Positions 1-9,741 of a DNA stretch of 64,000 nucleotides are shown here, piece after piece; within the stretch, counting starts at the first letter, position 1; the number at the start of each line of letters is the position of its first letter. The notes beneath the pieces are model-generated. The model had not been told where the DNA came from and made no database searches. It saw only the letters and a program-made list of their open reading frames with translations. Where the stretch lies: assembly GCA_021371795.1 (NCBI GenBank), contig JAJFVK010000002.1, forward strand, positions 1 to 64,000. The letters run 5' to 3'. The stretch comes from Planctomycetaceae bacterium. Its GTDB lineage: Bacteria; Planctomycetota; Phycisphaerae; Sedimentisphaerales; UBA12454. The position numbers and the translations under genes are program-made.

Positions 1-419
1 GTCCTTTAAATATCCCTTGTCAATATCTTTGACGGTATCCCAATTAAGGCCGGTCAGTTCACTAACATCCTGAATAGTCATTACCCGGCAAAGGTCTATG
101 ACGAAGTTCTCTAATGAATGCGTGTAATGCTTTTTGGGGTCAGCGAATTTTAGATTCGACTGACGGATAGAGCCGCAGTTTTTACAGAACAGTCTTGGTA
201 TGTGGACAGTTAGTTCGACTTTTCGCTTTCCAACCGGCAGCATTTTGAAAGTTCTTGTTGTATTGCCGTAGCGGATGACATGACGAGAGTTGCATACCGG
301 ACAGACAATTTCGTTGGGGTGGATTGAGCCGTAAAAGACAGTTTTTCCGCCAAAAAATTGGTACTGACATATTGCACAGAACGAATACCAAAGGTATGAT
401 ACAACAGACTTGTTGACAT
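1..419 (-). pseudogene. ISL3-family transposase, N-terminal part, frameshifted and cut by the window edge
   Basis: The minus strand opens with ATG at 419, preceded by a GGAG ribosome site, and reads MSTSLLYHTFGIRSVQYVST, the usual start of ISL3-family transposases. The frame must then slip by one base at the A6 run (plus strand 352-357). In the second frame the protein continues with a zinc-ribbon (CPVCNSRH, later FCKNCGS) and a helix-turn-helix-like stretch (GLNWDTVKDID) up to base 1. One extra T in the run, seven instead of six, would join both halves as ...STNFFGGKT. It is therefore either an inactive copy or a homopolymer consensus error. The catalytic DDE part lies outside the window. 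The T/A-rich segment 440-500 may hold the element end, but no terminal repeat can be proved here. Confidence 0.8.
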
Positions 420-682
420 GGCTTTATCTCCAATAGGTGGTTTATTTTTTTCCCATCTATAATAAAGCTATGTCTTTTTTTTGCAACCTACCAACCCATT
501 TACCGGAAGAGCCTTAATTTTTAGATTAGAAGCGACATTGCTATGCTAAAGTCATACTCCCACATTAACTATATCGTTTAGTACATCATAAAACTTAAAT
601 GAAAAATATAAAATATAATAATATTTTCCGCCAGACTCTTTTGCCACATCTGATTACGACAAAGAACAGCAGTTCATCGACT

Positions 683-3463
683 TTAGATTGGGCTGGAATC
701 GACCGCTTCGATTAAAATCTGTTTTTTTGACGGCAGGTACTTACGAATTATTTTCAGCAGTTCCCTGTTATCTAATGGTTTAGCTAAATAACCATCGCAG
801 CCGGCCTCAATACATTTTTTATTATCTCCGATCATTGTGCTAGCCGTCAGTGCAATTATTGGCGTTGTTATTCCTTTTTTTCTAAGAACCTTTGTTGCTT
901 CATAACCGTTCATAAATGGCATTTGCATATCTATTAATATTAGGTCAAATTTTTGAGCAATAGCTTTCTGAACCGTCTCATTTCCATCTGATGCAATTGT
1001 TACATCCAGACCCATTCGTTTCAATAGCAACTCAACAAGCATTTGATTGGTTTCGACATCGTCAGCAATGAGTATACGACCTGAAAATTTTGGTTCGCTT
1101 AATCTGTCGCTCGGAGAATCTAAGCGTTTGGTAATATTATGTCTATCCAAAAAGGGCTGCCTGGCCACATTAGTACCAGCCGGAATAACCAGTGTGAACG
1201 TAGATCCTTTTCCTTCCTGACTTATAAAACTAATTTTTCCCCCGAGCAGTTCTGCCAAGTGTTTTGTAATAGCCAATCCAAGCCCCGTCCCTCCGAATTT
1301 GCGGGTAGTGCTTCCGTCAGCCTGCATGAATGGTTCAAATATATTTTCATAATAATCAGACAATATGCCGATACCGGTATCTTCAACATCGAAGCGAATA
1401 TACGACTGATTGTTTTTTTCTTCCAGAGAAACATTTAAATGCACATATCCATGTTCAGTAAATTTAACGGCATTATTTACGAGATTGAGTAAGCATTGCA
1501 TCAAACGAGTAGGGTCGGTTTGTATTTGTGCGGGCAGGTCTTTGGTTTCTACTATCTTAAACTCAATACCTTTTTCTGTTACCATTGCCATTATCAGTGA
1601 TTCAATGGAATTAAGTATTTTTCCGAGTGAATAATCTATAAATTCTATATCAACCTTATTTGCCTCAATTTTGGAAAAGTCCAGAATATCATTTATGATC
1701 TCCAAAAGATGCCTGCTGCAGCCGAGAATAGTATCAACATAACTTTTCTGTTCATCTGTAAGTATCTCATCCGCTAAAACTTCGCTGAATCCCATAATAG
1801 CGTTCATCGGAGTGCGGATTTCGTGGCTCATGTTAGCCAAAAACTGGCTCTTGGCTATATTGGCGGCTTCAGCCTGTTCCTTGGCCTGTTTTAGCATTTC
1901 CTCCGCCTGCTTGCGATCGGTAACGTTCTCATAAGTTCCTAAAATGCCAATTATATTTCCCTGGGAATCCGTTAGAGGCACTTTACTTGTTTTTAACCAG
2001 ATTTTATCTCCATTTGGAGCGGTTTGAATTTCTTCAAAATTGAGCTTTGAATTTCCTGAATCAATAACGTTTCGGTCATCATCCTGATAGTCTTTGGCCT
2101 GCTCCTTCCAGCTCATCTGAAAGTCGTCTTTGCCAATCAGTTCTTCCGATGTATTTTTACCGGCATCTTTAGCAAGAATATCGTTGCAGCCAAGAAACTT
2201 AAAATTTTTATCTTTCCAGAATACTCTTACCGGAAGAATGTTAATAATTCTCTGCAGCAACTTTTGAGAATTATTTATTTTTTCCTCTGCCTGCTTGTGT
2301 TCCGCGACTTCCTTTTCAAGCTTATTATTTGCGATTAATAATTGAGAGGTATATTTTTGTGCCCGTATATTCCAAAACATAATAAGCAGAGTATATCCTG
2401 TTAGAAAGACAGTGGAGAAAAGTCCTGTTATTAAGATACTGCGAAGATACCATTTCTCGTCTACGGTAATCACATAACCAGATGCGGGCAAAATCTTAAT
2501 AGACCACTTTCGGTCTGCAATTGTAATGACCTCTGTATGCAGCAACGTCGTTTTTTGCAAAGTTTTGTTCAGGTATTCAAATTTTATCGGCGTCTTCCAC
2601 TTGCGTGATGAATGTAAGCCAAGTAACTCTTCCTGTTGCCCGGTTATATCTGACATAATAACATCCAGTCCCTTCGGAGCAAAAGATACCAAAGCATTAT
2701 CTATAACATCGTTCACACAAAATACTATCAGAACAAATCCCTTTAGATTATTATGTCCGTTTTCAACAGTATCAGTGGGACGGTTTCTCTCATATACAGG
2801 CTTGAACACCAATACGCTTTGTCGAGCGCCGGTTTCCTGTACCAAAGTAACAGGTGTGGTTATGACGGCTTTTCCAGTACCATGAGCTTTCTCCATTGCT
2901 TTAAGCCAACTTGGATTCGAGGCAAGATCAAAACCAAAAGCCAGAGCGTTACTCTGATAAGGCTCAATATAATAAACAGGAAAATGTTCATAGCGATCGC
3001 CTGCGGCAACCATCTTGCCCTGACTTTGTTTTTCAGTTATTTGAAAATCGGCAAAGCCTTCTTTACGCACCATTTCTTCAAATAATTTCCGCTGTGAATA
3101 TGACACAAACGGCACCCATCCTGCCGCTTGTATACCGGTCAGCTTTTTTAAAAATGGCTCAACAAATGTTTGGAATTCACTTTTGGTCACGTTTTCTGAA
3201 CCATCATAGAATAAACCGATAGAATCGAGGAACAATAAATCGATGTCAATTCTTTTCTGAATTGCTGAAGCATAGTCTTTGGCATCCATTCCGAATCGTT
3301 CGTGTATCATATGCTGTTCTCTTTTTATCACAGTTTGATACATAAAAATTGATAACGCAATGCCGATGCATATAATCAAAGCCAGAACAATAAGACTTCG
3401 CTTTCGCAGAATAGTCAGCATATTGCCCTTTCCACCTTGTTTGTTGATATTCGACGTATTCAT
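683..3463 (-). CDS. Hybrid sensor histidine kinase (CHASE-PAS-HisKA-HATPase-REC)
   Basis: Membrane sensor that autophosphorylates and passes phosphate to its own receiver domain. From the chosen start (926 residues): transmembrane helix at about 23-43, an extracytoplasmic CHASE-type domain at about 55-310, a second helix near 345-365, a short coiled coil, a PAS domain ([20 protein letters not shown]), HisKA with the phospho-accepting His in [19 protein letters not shown], a HATPase with N box [16 protein letters not shown] and GGTGLGL, and a C-terminal receiver with Asp in LILIDMQMP. An upstream start would add 26 residues, but AAAAGGAGAA lies just before the ATG at 3463, so that start is preferred. 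The ligand is unknown. No partner regulator lies next to it, so output may pass through a separate phosphotransfer protein. Confidence 0.93.
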   Translation of the reverse strand: MNTSNINKQGGKGNMLTILRKRSLIVLALIICIGIALSIFMYQTVIKREQHMIHERFGMDAKDYASAIQKRIDIDLLFLDSIGLFYDGSENVTKSEFQTFVEPFLKKLTGIQAAGWVPFVSYSQRKLFEEMVRKEGFADFQITEKQSQGKMVAAGDRYEHFPVYYIEPYQSNALAFGFDLASNPSWLKAMEKAHGTGKAVITTPVTLVQETGARQSVLVFKPVYERNRPTDTVENGHNNLKGFVLIVFCVNDVIDNALVSFAPKGLDVIMSDITGQQEELLGLHSSRKWKTPIKFEYLNKTLQKTTLLHTEVITIADRKWSIKILPASGYVITVDEKWYLRSILITGLFSTVFLTGYTLLIMFWNIRAQKYTSQLLIANNKLEKEVAEHKQAEEKINNSQKLLQRIINILPVRVFWKDKNFKFLGCNDILAKDAGKNTSEELIGKDDFQMSWKEQAKDYQDDDRNVIDSGNSKLNFEEIQTAPNGDKIWLKTSKVPLTDSQGNIIGILGTYENVTDRKQAEEMLKQAKEQAEAANIAKSQFLANMSHEIRTPMNAIMGFSEVLADEILTDEQKSYVDTILGCSRHLLEIINDILDFSKIEANKVDIEFIDYSLGKILNSIESLIMAMVTEKGIEFKIVETKDLPAQIQTDPTRLMQCLLNLVNNAVKFTEHGYVHLNVSLEEKNNQSYIRFDVEDTGIGILSDYYENIFEPFMQADGSTTRKFGGTGLGLAITKHLAELLGGKISFISQEGKGSTFTLVIPAGTNVARQPFLDRHNITKRLDSPSDRLSEPKFSGRILIADDVETNQMLVELLLKRMGLDVTIASDGNETVQKAIAQKFDLILIDMQMPFMNGYEATKVLRKKGITTPIIALTASTMIGDNKKCIEAGCDGYLAKPLDNRELLKIIRKYLPSKKQILIEAVDSSPI

Positions 3464-4163
3464 TGCCAAATTCTCCTTTTGCGCAGCAATCCCATCGTCT
3501 AAACGCAGACACACGATATTTATTAACAAACGGTAATCCACGCTCCATAACTAAAGGTCATTCAGGCACTGTGGCCTGTTTAGTTACAGACTCTCTCTGC
3601 TCTCATAAGGTGTGATTGAAGGTACTGATATGTCTGTGAAATGAATTCTCCGGACAATCGTAATAACTGGTACCCTAATCTAATACTTAGTTGGCGTGGG
3701 TAATTAATCATTTTTTTTATTTAAATTTACTGTCTCTTCTCCTACGTCGGACTTTATCACAGGTCAGATAAGTTTAATTTTTCTTAAAACAACATAATGT
3801 TTACAGGTCTTCTTTTGTTTAAACAGTCCTGATTTTGGAGACGTGATAAATAGTAATTTAAATTGTTTTAATTAAAGCTTAAGTCAAATGAAAATTCATC
3901 GAGAAAGAGGTAAAGGGAGTGTAAACCTGATTCTCGTTTCATGGTACCCATTGGCGTGGGAGTCTTTAGGCGAGTAATGGTTCACACCCTTTTTTTATGG
4001 CATCTGTTTCCCATATCTCGACCTTGCGACCCTTTAGCCGAGAAACAATAAAAACCTGCATCTATTGCCCCGTACCTGCGGCAGGGCTTTTCGCGAAAAG
4101 CGGAACCGTAGAGATGATTGATTTATATTGAATATTTACCCCTGATACTGTATAATTTAGCGT
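3464..4163. other. 700-base intergenic region with a short direct repeat and a palindrome
   Basis: No convincing gene is seen. The decamer TTGGCGTGGG occurs twice (3691-3700 and 3951-3960), each time a short way after TGGTACCC (3668-3675 and 3942-3949). A perfect 14-base palindrome, CTTTTCGCGAAAAG, lies at 4087-4100, and CCTGCGGCAGG just before it can fold too. A TATAAT box sits at about 4151. The repeat could be a regulator site for the kinase gene, whose promoter must lie here, but this is only a suggestion. Confidence 0.4.
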
Positions 4164-4517
4164 GTGAATAGAATGACATTACATAAACCTGTATTAACGA
4201 TGCTTGTTGTATGCATTGCCGTACAAGGCTTTTCCGTTGCCAAACCAACTGATGTTTCAAAGCAGAAATGCGACTCGTGTCTCCTGCCGAGTATTTGTTC
4301 CGAAACAACCACTCTCTTCTTATCACTGCAAAAGCGTCCCAAAACAGACGGCAGTTTTTCTGCTAAAGATGGATATTATCCGGTCAACACCGGCGGATAT
4401 AGTTTTTGCAATATCTTCCGCAGAAACACCTGTAAATCGGGCGACCACTTAGATTCTCTCCGCCTGTCAGCAATATCCAACAGTCTTCAATCCCTGTTCT
4501 GTCAGTTCATCATTTAA
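4164..4517 (+). CDS. Possible small secreted protein
   Basis: A weak candidate of 117 residues. It would start at GTG (or ATG at 4173), with a hydrophobic N-terminus (LHKPVLTMLVVCIAVQGFSVA) that looks like a signal peptide, then a Cys-containing region without recognisable domain (CDSC, SICSET, NIFRRNTC). A TATAAT-like box lies about 10 bases upstream, but there is no clear ribosome site. It precedes the TPR gene in the same direction. It may be spurious or the remnant of a larger gene. Confidence 0.25.
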   Translation: MNRMTLHKPVLTMLVVCIAVQGFSVAKPTDVSKQKCDSCLLPSICSETTTLFLSLQKRPKTDGSFSAKDGYYPVNTGGYSFCNIFRRNTCKSGDHLDSLRLSAISNSLQSLFCQFII

Positions 4518-4630
4518 ACACCGATTCTTTTTCCCAAACATCGGCGAAGCCTTCATACGGGCTTCATAAATAAATTCAAAAGAGTTTTTCTGCGCCCCCG
4601 GTACAGAGAATATCCTATATGAGGTGAACA

Positions 4631-5092
4631 ATGACTACGAAAACTATTCAGGAAAAATTAAACATCATTCAGAACTATTTAAAATCCGGAAACCCGGAAA
4701 AAGCATTACGTCTGCTCGGCGAAGAAACGCATCAACCGGAGTTGGAGAACGCGCGGGGCGTTTGCTTGCTGCGGCTGAATAGAATCGATTCCGCGCTGGA
4801 AATTTTCAAAGAGATTGTGTTTCAGCATTGCATTTGTATAGCTTCCACGACTCCATCGTTGTACAAAGCCAACTATATGACAGCACTGCTATTAAAGGGC
4901 AGCACATCAATGGCGATGGAGTTAGACGGAACACTGAATGACACTGATAATATCCATCCTTATGTGGTGGAATTGAAACAGTTAATACGGAACTTTAAAT
5001 ATACGTTGCCATGGTATCAGCGAATATTGTGTTATGTTGGGGTATATCCGAACAAATCGCTGACGCTGCCGTTTGAGCCGGGCGGTATTTAA
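4631..5092 (+). CDS. Small TPR-type hypothetical protein
   Basis: A 153-residue soluble protein with a good ribosome site (GAGGTG 7 bases before ATG). Residues 1-60 form helix pairs like a tetratricopeptide repeat (IIQNYLKSGNPEKALRLLGE, then NARGVCLLRLNRIDSALEIF), and residues 75-115 a further helical pair. The C-terminus (YQRILCYVGVYPNKSLTLPFEPGGI) is short and not recognised. TPR repeats serve protein-protein contacts; no partner can be named. It lies upstream of the broken DUF502 gene in the same direction, with a 50-base gap, so co-transcription is possible. Confidence 0.75.
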   Translation: MTTKTIQEKLNIIQNYLKSGNPEKALRLLGEETHQPELENARGVCLLRLNRIDSALEIFKEIVFQHCICIASTTPSLYKANYMTALLLKGSTSMAMELDGTLNDTDNIHPYVVELKQLIRNFKYTLPWYQRILCYVGVYPNKSLTLPFEPGGI

Positions 5093-5158
5093 TGAAACTG
5101 CTTAACAGGTGAAGTTCGCCATCGCAATGAATTATAACAAAATATGGAAAGGCCTATT

Positions 5159-5777
5159 ATGGCATCAAAATTATTATCAGGAATTAAAAAAAGTTTTGTG
5201 GCAGGTCTGCTTCTGATACTGCCGCTGATTATTACACTTTTAATTTTTCGGTTTTTGTTCGGTATTATCACAGGACTGTTTTCGCCGATCCTGTTGCATT
5301 TTTTCCAGGTCATTCCAATCTGGCTGAAAGCGTTTATTTCAGTCACCATCCTTATTGTACTGGTCTGCGGGCTTGGCATCCTGACCGGTCATTTTCTGGG
5401 GCGGTGGTTCTGGAATTGGTTCGAATATATTTTAATGCAGATCCCCCTGTTGCGAAGCATTTACATCGCTTCACGGGAGGTTGTCGGCGTATTTCACAGT
5501 TCGAATCAGACTAACTTTAAAGAAGTGGTTATGGTCGAATTTCCGCGTGCAGGTATGAAGTCTCTTGGCTGATGACACTGGCAGCGACTGTTATAAAATA
5601 TTTATTCCCACCACTCCAAATCCAACCACAGGATTTCTGGAGATTGTCGAAAAATCAGCAGTCGTTCGATGCGATATGAGCGTTGAAGATGGTATTAAAA
5701 TGATCATGTCGGGCGGGATCCTGGGGCCGGAAAGGATTTCCTCACCAATGAGCTCGATTCAGCATTCGCAAGTATAG
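5159..5777 (+). pseudogene. DUF502 family membrane protein, frameshifted
   Basis: DUF502 proteins are about 200 residues long, with two or three transmembrane helices and no known function. The first part (to 5572) has helices LLLILPLIITLLIFRFLFGI and AFISVTILIVLVCGLGILTG, then the conserved RSIYIASREVV and VMVEFPRAGMKSLG before a TGA. The rest continues in another frame from about 5565 with YKIFIPTTPNPTTGFLEIV and DMSVEDGIKMIMSGGILGP, exactly the C-terminal DUF502 signature. A small indel near 5567-5571 (net plus two or minus one) would restore about 205 residues. The site is not a homopolymer. An in-frame ATG lies at 5144, but GGAAAGG supports 5159. Confidence 0.85.
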
Positions 5778-6339
5778 TCTTCTGAACCCGGCCGGCAGAA
5801 AGGATTTGACAAATAACAGGAATACTTTTGCTATCTGGGCTAACTAACCCAACATGTCTTGCATTTGATAAAAGTGGCAATCTCTCGAGATATCTTGGGG
5901 CACCTCACGAACGTCTTTACGCCTTGTTCTTTTTCTTCTCTAAAAAATTCCGCCTTTATTTAGAATGCACAACTTTTCGTTTGCGTCCAGTAAGCGATAG
6001 CCGAACTGGAATCGATATTGACTATTAACTACAGGCTATTGGCTACTAAACTATTAACTAAAATAGCACGATTGTGCTAAAACAGCCGTTTTCAGGTGTC
6101 ACGCGTTGTAGCGAAGCGTTGGAGCCGCAGCGGAAACCCTCGATTCTTTAGGTTTTTTCTTCTTCGAAAAGAAAAAACAAAGGGGGCCGACTTTAGACTT
6201 TAAATTCAGCCGGTACGATTCACAAGCGATTTACTCGACAATCTTCTGACAAAGTCTATATTTATCTTTTATTTTACTGCCGGTATGGCTATACTGTTCC
6301 GTTTCATAAACCCAAAAACAATTCTACGAAAGGAAGTAT
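5778..6339. other. 560-base intergenic region with a strong AT-rich hairpin
   Basis: No supported gene. A perfect 10-base inverted repeat, GTTTTTTCTT at 6152-6161 and AAGAAAAAAC at 6169-6178, encloses a 7-base loop; it could act as a transcription end in either direction. Upstream, 6010-6060 contains reiterated TATTAACTA/CTATTGGCTACTAAACTA words, typical of short degenerate repeats. The ppiC-like gene follows with its own ribosome site (AAAGGAAG). Confidence 0.45.
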
Positions 6340-7551
6340 ATGACCGGTTTGAAAAATGTTTTGATATCGATAACGGTAGTTTTATTGATGGCTAACCTTG
6401 CCTGCGCGAAGAAAAAGGCAAAGGAAGTCAAAGAGCCCGCTGCTGAAACAAAAGCCACAGCAACGTATGACGCAAATGAAACTAAAAAGGCCGAACCTGC
6501 TCCGGCAGTTGAGGCAGCAGCACCCACAGCACCTGTAATTGAATTTAACGAGCCCAAAATGGACCCAAACGCATTAGTTGCAACAGTCAATGGAACAAAA
6601 ATCACAGCAGGTCAAATCGATACAGTTCTCGATGCAAGACTTGAGCAGATGGCAAGCAGAATTCCGCCGAATATGAAAGACCAGTACCGCCAGCAGATGA
6701 GAAAACGTCTGGTTGAGCAGATGGTTATCGAAGAAATCCTTACTCAAAAGGAAAAGACACTGAATATCACCGTCAGCCAGGCTGATGTAAACGCACAGGT
6801 TCAGGAACAGATGAAATCACAGAACCTGAATTTGGACGAGTTTAAAGCCCTTTTAAAGAACTATGGCACAACCTACGCTGAATTCGAACAGAATATGCGT
6901 AAGAAGCTGATGTTTGAAAAGCTGATGGAAGGCGAATTCAAAAATAACATCAAAGAGCCGAACGACGCAGCTGTTAAAGCGTTTTATAATGAGAACAGTG
7001 ACCAGTTCAAAGAGCCGGAATCAATTCATACAAAGCACATCCTTATCAAGCCTGCCGACGGCAACGACCCGAACAAGGCAAAAGCCGAAGCAAAAGTAAA
7101 GGCTGAAGAAGTTCTGAAGAAAGTAAAAGACGGCGGAAACTTTGAAGAGCTGGCGAAAGAATATTCAGCTTGTCCGTCAGCGAAGAATGGCGGCGATTTG
7201 GGCGATGCTCCGAAAGGCAGTTTCGTGCCGGCGTTTGAAAAGGCAGCTTACGCTCTTGAACCGAATCAGGTCAGCGATGTTGTTGAAACGGAATTCGGCT
7301 ACCATATTATTAAACTTATCAGCCACAAAGACGCCAATACGGTAAGTCTTGACCAGGCTAAAGAAAAGATTGCCCAGCACTTGAGCAACCAACAGAAGCA
7401 GGATGTTGTCGTAAATTACATCCAGAAGATTAAGAAAGAAGCGGATATTAAGTTCACAGACCCGAACGATAATTTCGAGATTCCGGCTCCGAAGCCTGCC
7501 GCACCGGCAAGGCCAGAGGCCGATAAAAGCGAGCCTAACGCTCAAAAATAA
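6340..7551 (+). CDS. SurA/PrsA-like periplasmic peptidyl-prolyl isomerase (parvulin)
   Basis: Exported foldase of 403 residues. An N-terminal signal sequence (about 1-23) ends near LACAKKK; the Cys is not in a canonical lipobox, so lipid anchoring is uncertain. A Lys/Ala/Glu/Pro-rich linker (24-70) leads to a SurA_N-like chaperone part (VATVNGTKITAGQIDTVL, about 85-215) and a rotamase domain at about 228-330 (HTKHILIK, NFEELAKEYSACPSAKNGGDLG, FVPAFEKAAYALEP, TEFGYHIIKL). The C-tail is Pro/Ala-rich. AAAGGAAG precedes the ATG, and a strong terminator follows at 7568. It probably helps fold outer-membrane proteins, in keeping with the BamD-like and LptE-like genes downstream. Confidence 0.92.
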   Translation: MTGLKNVLISITVVLLMANLACAKKKAKEVKEPAAETKATATYDANETKKAEPAPAVEAAAPTAPVIEFNEPKMDPNALVATVNGTKITAGQIDTVLDARLEQMASRIPPNMKDQYRQQMRKRLVEQMVIEEILTQKEKTLNITVSQADVNAQVQEQMKSQNLNLDEFKALLKNYGTTYAEFEQNMRKKLMFEKLMEGEFKNNIKEPNDAAVKAFYNENSDQFKEPESIHTKHILIKPADGNDPNKAKAEAKVKAEEVLKKVKDGGNFEELAKEYSACPSAKNGGDLGDAPKGSFVPAFEKAAYALEPNQVSDVVETEFGYHIIKLISHKDANTVSLDQAKEKIAQHLSNQQKQDVVVNYIQKIKKEADIKFTDPNDNFEIPAPKPAAPARPEADKSEPNAQK

Positions 7552-7567
7552 GCTATTTTGCTAATAC

Positions 7568-7602
7568 AAACCCGTGGTTTAAACAGAATCACGGGTTTTT
7601 TT
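7568..7602 (+). terminator. Rho-independent terminator after the parvulin gene
   Basis: Inverted repeat AAACCCGTG / CACGGGTTT (7568-7576 and 7590-7598), followed by a T-run to 7602, 17 bases after the stop codon. Confidence 0.92.
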
Positions 7603-7659
7603 ATGCGCATTTGGCGGCTGAAAACATCGCTTTTAAAAGAAATTCGGCAGTTTTGAAGT

Positions 7660-7687
7660 TTGCAACCTTAAAATCTTTGTATATAAT
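7660..7687 (+). promoter_or_regulatory. Candidate sigma-70 type promoter for the bamD-like/lptE pair
   Basis: TTGCAA at 7660-7665 and TATAAT at 7682-7687 are 16 bases apart. The ATG at 7717 is 30 bases downstream and the preceding gene is closed by a terminator, so a promoter is expected here. Confidence 0.65.
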
Positions 7688-7716
7688 AGCTTGCCTAATA
7701 AAACGGAGTTTAGAAA

Positions 7717-8712
7717 ATGCTTAGAAAAATCGTAATTGCATTAACAATTTTGTGCGTATCGGTCATCTGTATTGGCGAAACCTGGCGGCTCGGAAGCAAT
7801 CAGCAATGGCAGAAATCGGCTGACAGTAATGAGAGTTCGTTTGCGACTATCGCATCGGATGCGAAACAATTTGTTTCGACCGGAAAAGCGGGCAAAGCTA
7901 AAAGGGCTTACGCAGACCTGAAGAAAAATTTCCCGCAGGTAGCCGGCGAAGATTACGATGCTTATGTAAAAGCGGAACTGCTCTACGCAAAGCGCAGGTT
8001 TCCTGACGCGGCCAAGTCATACTCTGATTTTCTCGATATGTATCCTGAAAGTTCGCTTCGCGATGCGGCACTGGAAAGAGAATTCCAAATCGGTGCAGCT
8101 TTTCTTAACGGACAGAAGAGAACTGTGTTAAAAATTTTCAAAGTAAAAGCTTACGACGAGGGCACGGAGATTATGAATCAAATCGCCGACAGGGAAGGCG
8201 ACGCTCCGATTTCACAGCGGGCAATTACGACGCTTGCACAGTCCAACGAAAAACGCGGCGCTTATGAAGAAGCGTATCAGGCATGGTCTGACGCTTCCAG
8301 CCGATGGCCGACAGGCGATTTGGGCAGGGACTCGCTGCTCGGAATGGCAAGAAGTCTTGAGAAAGATTACAGAGGCCCGAACTTCGAGAGCAAATCTCTC
8401 GCAAGTTCGAAAAGCTATTATTCACAATATATAGAACGCTATCCTGAATCGGCGCAGGAAATGGCTCTAACACAAAAAGTAAGCAAACTCAATATCGACC
8501 TTGCTGAAAAAGAACTTACAGTCGCTAAATATTACGAACGGACATTGAGCTATGGCGCGGCTGATATTTATTATCAGAAAATAGCCGAACAATGGCCCGG
8601 CAGCAACGCGGCGAAAATCGCAGAATCAAAAGTACCGGTAATGGAAAAATTAACTGTTGAGTCCAAAATGCCGAAAAAGAAAAAGCTTAACTGGAAAGGA
8701 TTACTCCTGTGA
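7717..8712 (+). CDS. BamD/YfiO-like TPR outer-membrane assembly protein
   Basis: A 331-residue exported protein. Residues 1-20 are a signal peptide (MLRKIVIALTILCVSVICIG). There is no obvious lipobox Cys at a standard site, so membrane anchoring is unclear. The rest is a chain of helical TPR pairs with the BamD-type periodicity: LKKNFPQV, YSDFLDMYPESSLRDAA, WSDASSRWPTGDLG, YSQYIERYPESAQE, YYQKIAEQWPGSNAA. The motif of a Tyr-rich helix followed by YP or WP is usual in YfiO/BamD and CpoB-type proteins. The stop overlaps the GTG start of the lptE-like gene by four bases, so the two are translationally coupled, which fits a joint envelope-assembly role. It could also be a CpoB-like periplasmic protein. 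Confidence 0.75.
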   Translation: MLRKIVIALTILCVSVICIGETWRLGSNQQWQKSADSNESSFATIASDAKQFVSTGKAGKAKRAYADLKKNFPQVAGEDYDAYVKAELLYAKRRFPDAAKSYSDFLDMYPESSLRDAALEREFQIGAAFLNGQKRTVLKIFKVKAYDEGTEIMNQIADREGDAPISQRAITTLAQSNEKRGAYEEAYQAWSDASSRWPTGDLGRDSLLGMARSLEKDYRGPNFESKSLASSKSYYSQYIERYPESAQEMALTQKVSKLNIDLAEKELTVAKYYERTLSYGAADIYYQKIAEQWPGSNAAKIAESKVPVMEKLTVESKMPKKKKLNWKGLLL

Positions 8713-9326
8713 CCAATATAAAAAATAAAATATTAAATATAAAAATTTGTCCCGAAGGGATCTTCGCTTCGCTACGAGAACGGCCTGCGGCCGGAATTTA
8801 TTATAAAAAATTTATCCCGATTTATCGGGATTCCATAATTTTTATTTTTTCATTTTTATTTTTAATTTTTTTTACCGGATGCAGCGGTTACACCAACCAA
8901 TCTCTATATTCAGACGAAGTAAGAACCGTTTATGTTGAAATGTTCGACAACACAACTTTTTATAGAGACCTTGAATACACGCTCACCGACGCAATCGCTA
9001 AAAGGGTTGAAACCGACACGCCATACAAAATCGTGTCCAACAGAAATACCGCTGATACCATATTGAGCGGAAAAATAGTCAGTATGGGCAGCTCGGCTCT
9101 GACTCTCGACCGCAATACGGGCAGATCGCTTGAAAATCTGGCCGAGGTTACAGCACGGTTCAGTTGGAAAAATCTCAAGACCGGCCAATACATCGTTCAG
9201 GATTCTTCCGCTACCTCCTCATGGGGCTACTCCAGTTTCCAGGGGCAAAGTTTTGACAACGCTTCAAAAGTCGCGGCAAATAAACTTGCAGAAAGAATCG
9301 TAGAGCAAATGCAGGTCGGCTGGTAG
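8709..9326 (+). CDS. lptE: LptE-like LPS-assembly lipoprotein with an unusual N-terminal extension
   Basis: Residues about 62-205 match LptE (DUF4136/LptE fold): TVYVEMFDNTTFYRDLEYTL, a central beta region (ILSGKIVSM) and a C-terminal helix (KLAERIVEQM). LptE forms the plug of the LptD lipopolysaccharide export channel in the outer membrane. The signal helix (SIIFIFSFLFLIFFTGCSG) with lipobox-like FTGC lies at about 42-60, not at the start. Residues 1-41 come from AT-rich DNA plus a palindromic intergenic repeat (8751-8845). The only usable start is GTG at 8709, overlapping the upstream stop codon; no ATG exists between it and the signal helix. Either the repeat has been absorbed into the protein or a rare start near 8835 is used. 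Confidence 0.8.
   Translation: MTNIKNKILNIKICPEGIFASLRERPAAGIYYKKFIPIYRDSIIFIFSFLFLIFFTGCSGYTNQSLYSDEVRTVYVEMFDNTTFYRDLEYTLTDAIAKRVETDTPYKIVSNRNTADTILSGKIVSMGSSALTLDRNTGRSLENLAEVTARFSWKNLKTGQYIVQDSSATSSWGYSSFQGQSFDNASKVAANKLAERIVEQMQVGW
8751..8845. repeat. Palindromic interspersed repeat inside the lptE reading frame
   Basis: Contains three short inverted repeats in a row: TCCCGAAGGGA, CGGCCTGCGGCCG, and ATCCCGATTTATCGGGAT. The word order CCCGAAGGGATCTTCGCTTC recurs in degenerate form in clearly intergenic DNA at 57899-57935 (CCCCGTTCGGGGATCTCCGC), and shorter relatives occur at 12632, 25746 and 54213. It is read through in frame here. Confidence 0.65.
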
Positions 9327-9368
9327 TAAATAGTTGTTAGGCAATAGTTGTTAGTTGATAGTACAAAA

Positions 9369-9393
9369 GAAAAGGCCGGCATAATAAACCGGC
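9369..9393 (-). terminator. Probable terminator, mainly for the minus-strand genes
   Basis: GCCGG (9375-9379) pairs with CCGGC (9389-9393). Read on the minus strand the stem is followed by CCTTTTCTTTTG, a U-rich tail. It ends minus-strand transcription coming from the YeeE fragment, and may also lie at the end of lptE. Confidence 0.55.
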
Positions 9394-9440
9394 ATTTAAT
9401 GTTCACCACAGAAGTAATAAATTTCAGCCAAATTCGTCAA

Positions 9441-9695
9441 TTAAAAATGTACTAGCATAAACTGCCAGTCAACTTTGACTTTCGTTTCTGTGTAATATTC
9501 ATTTGTCGCGACGTGTTCGCCAGCGTTTTTTCTTTCGAGCAGACCGGCAGCCCTGACGAAAGTAGTCGATGCACCGAGGTAGTTTGTTTTGCCAAGCAGT
9601 TTCGTTGTCGCGAAAACTGAAGCGATAGCCAGCAGGCCTGTAAGTACGCCGGCAAGGTATGAGTTCCAGCCGCCGTCATCTGTTTTCCATTTCAT
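9441..9695 (-). pseudogene. YeeE/YedE family sulfur transporter, truncated after the first third
   Basis: The reading frame gives MKWKTDDGGWNSYLAGVL, a transmembrane helix (GLLAIASVFATTKLLG), the conserved YLGASTTFVRAAGLLE and then VDWQFMLV, where the normal family continues with a GIFIGA-type second helix. Here it stops after only HF. The normal protein is about 180 residues or longer; this one has 84. AAAGGA lies 7-8 bases before ATG 9695; an upstream start at 9761 is less likely. No continuation is seen in other frames, so this is a deletion remnant. Intact members bring thiosulfate-type sulfur compounds across the inner membrane. Confidence 0.72.
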
Positions 9696-9741
9696 AAAAA
9701 ATCCTTTCAAACAGAATCCAAATTTAATATAAAATAAAAAA

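Noticed and set aside
5828-6028. 66-residue reading frame
   Set aside because: No ribosome site, odd composition; lies in a repeat-rich intergenic stretch.
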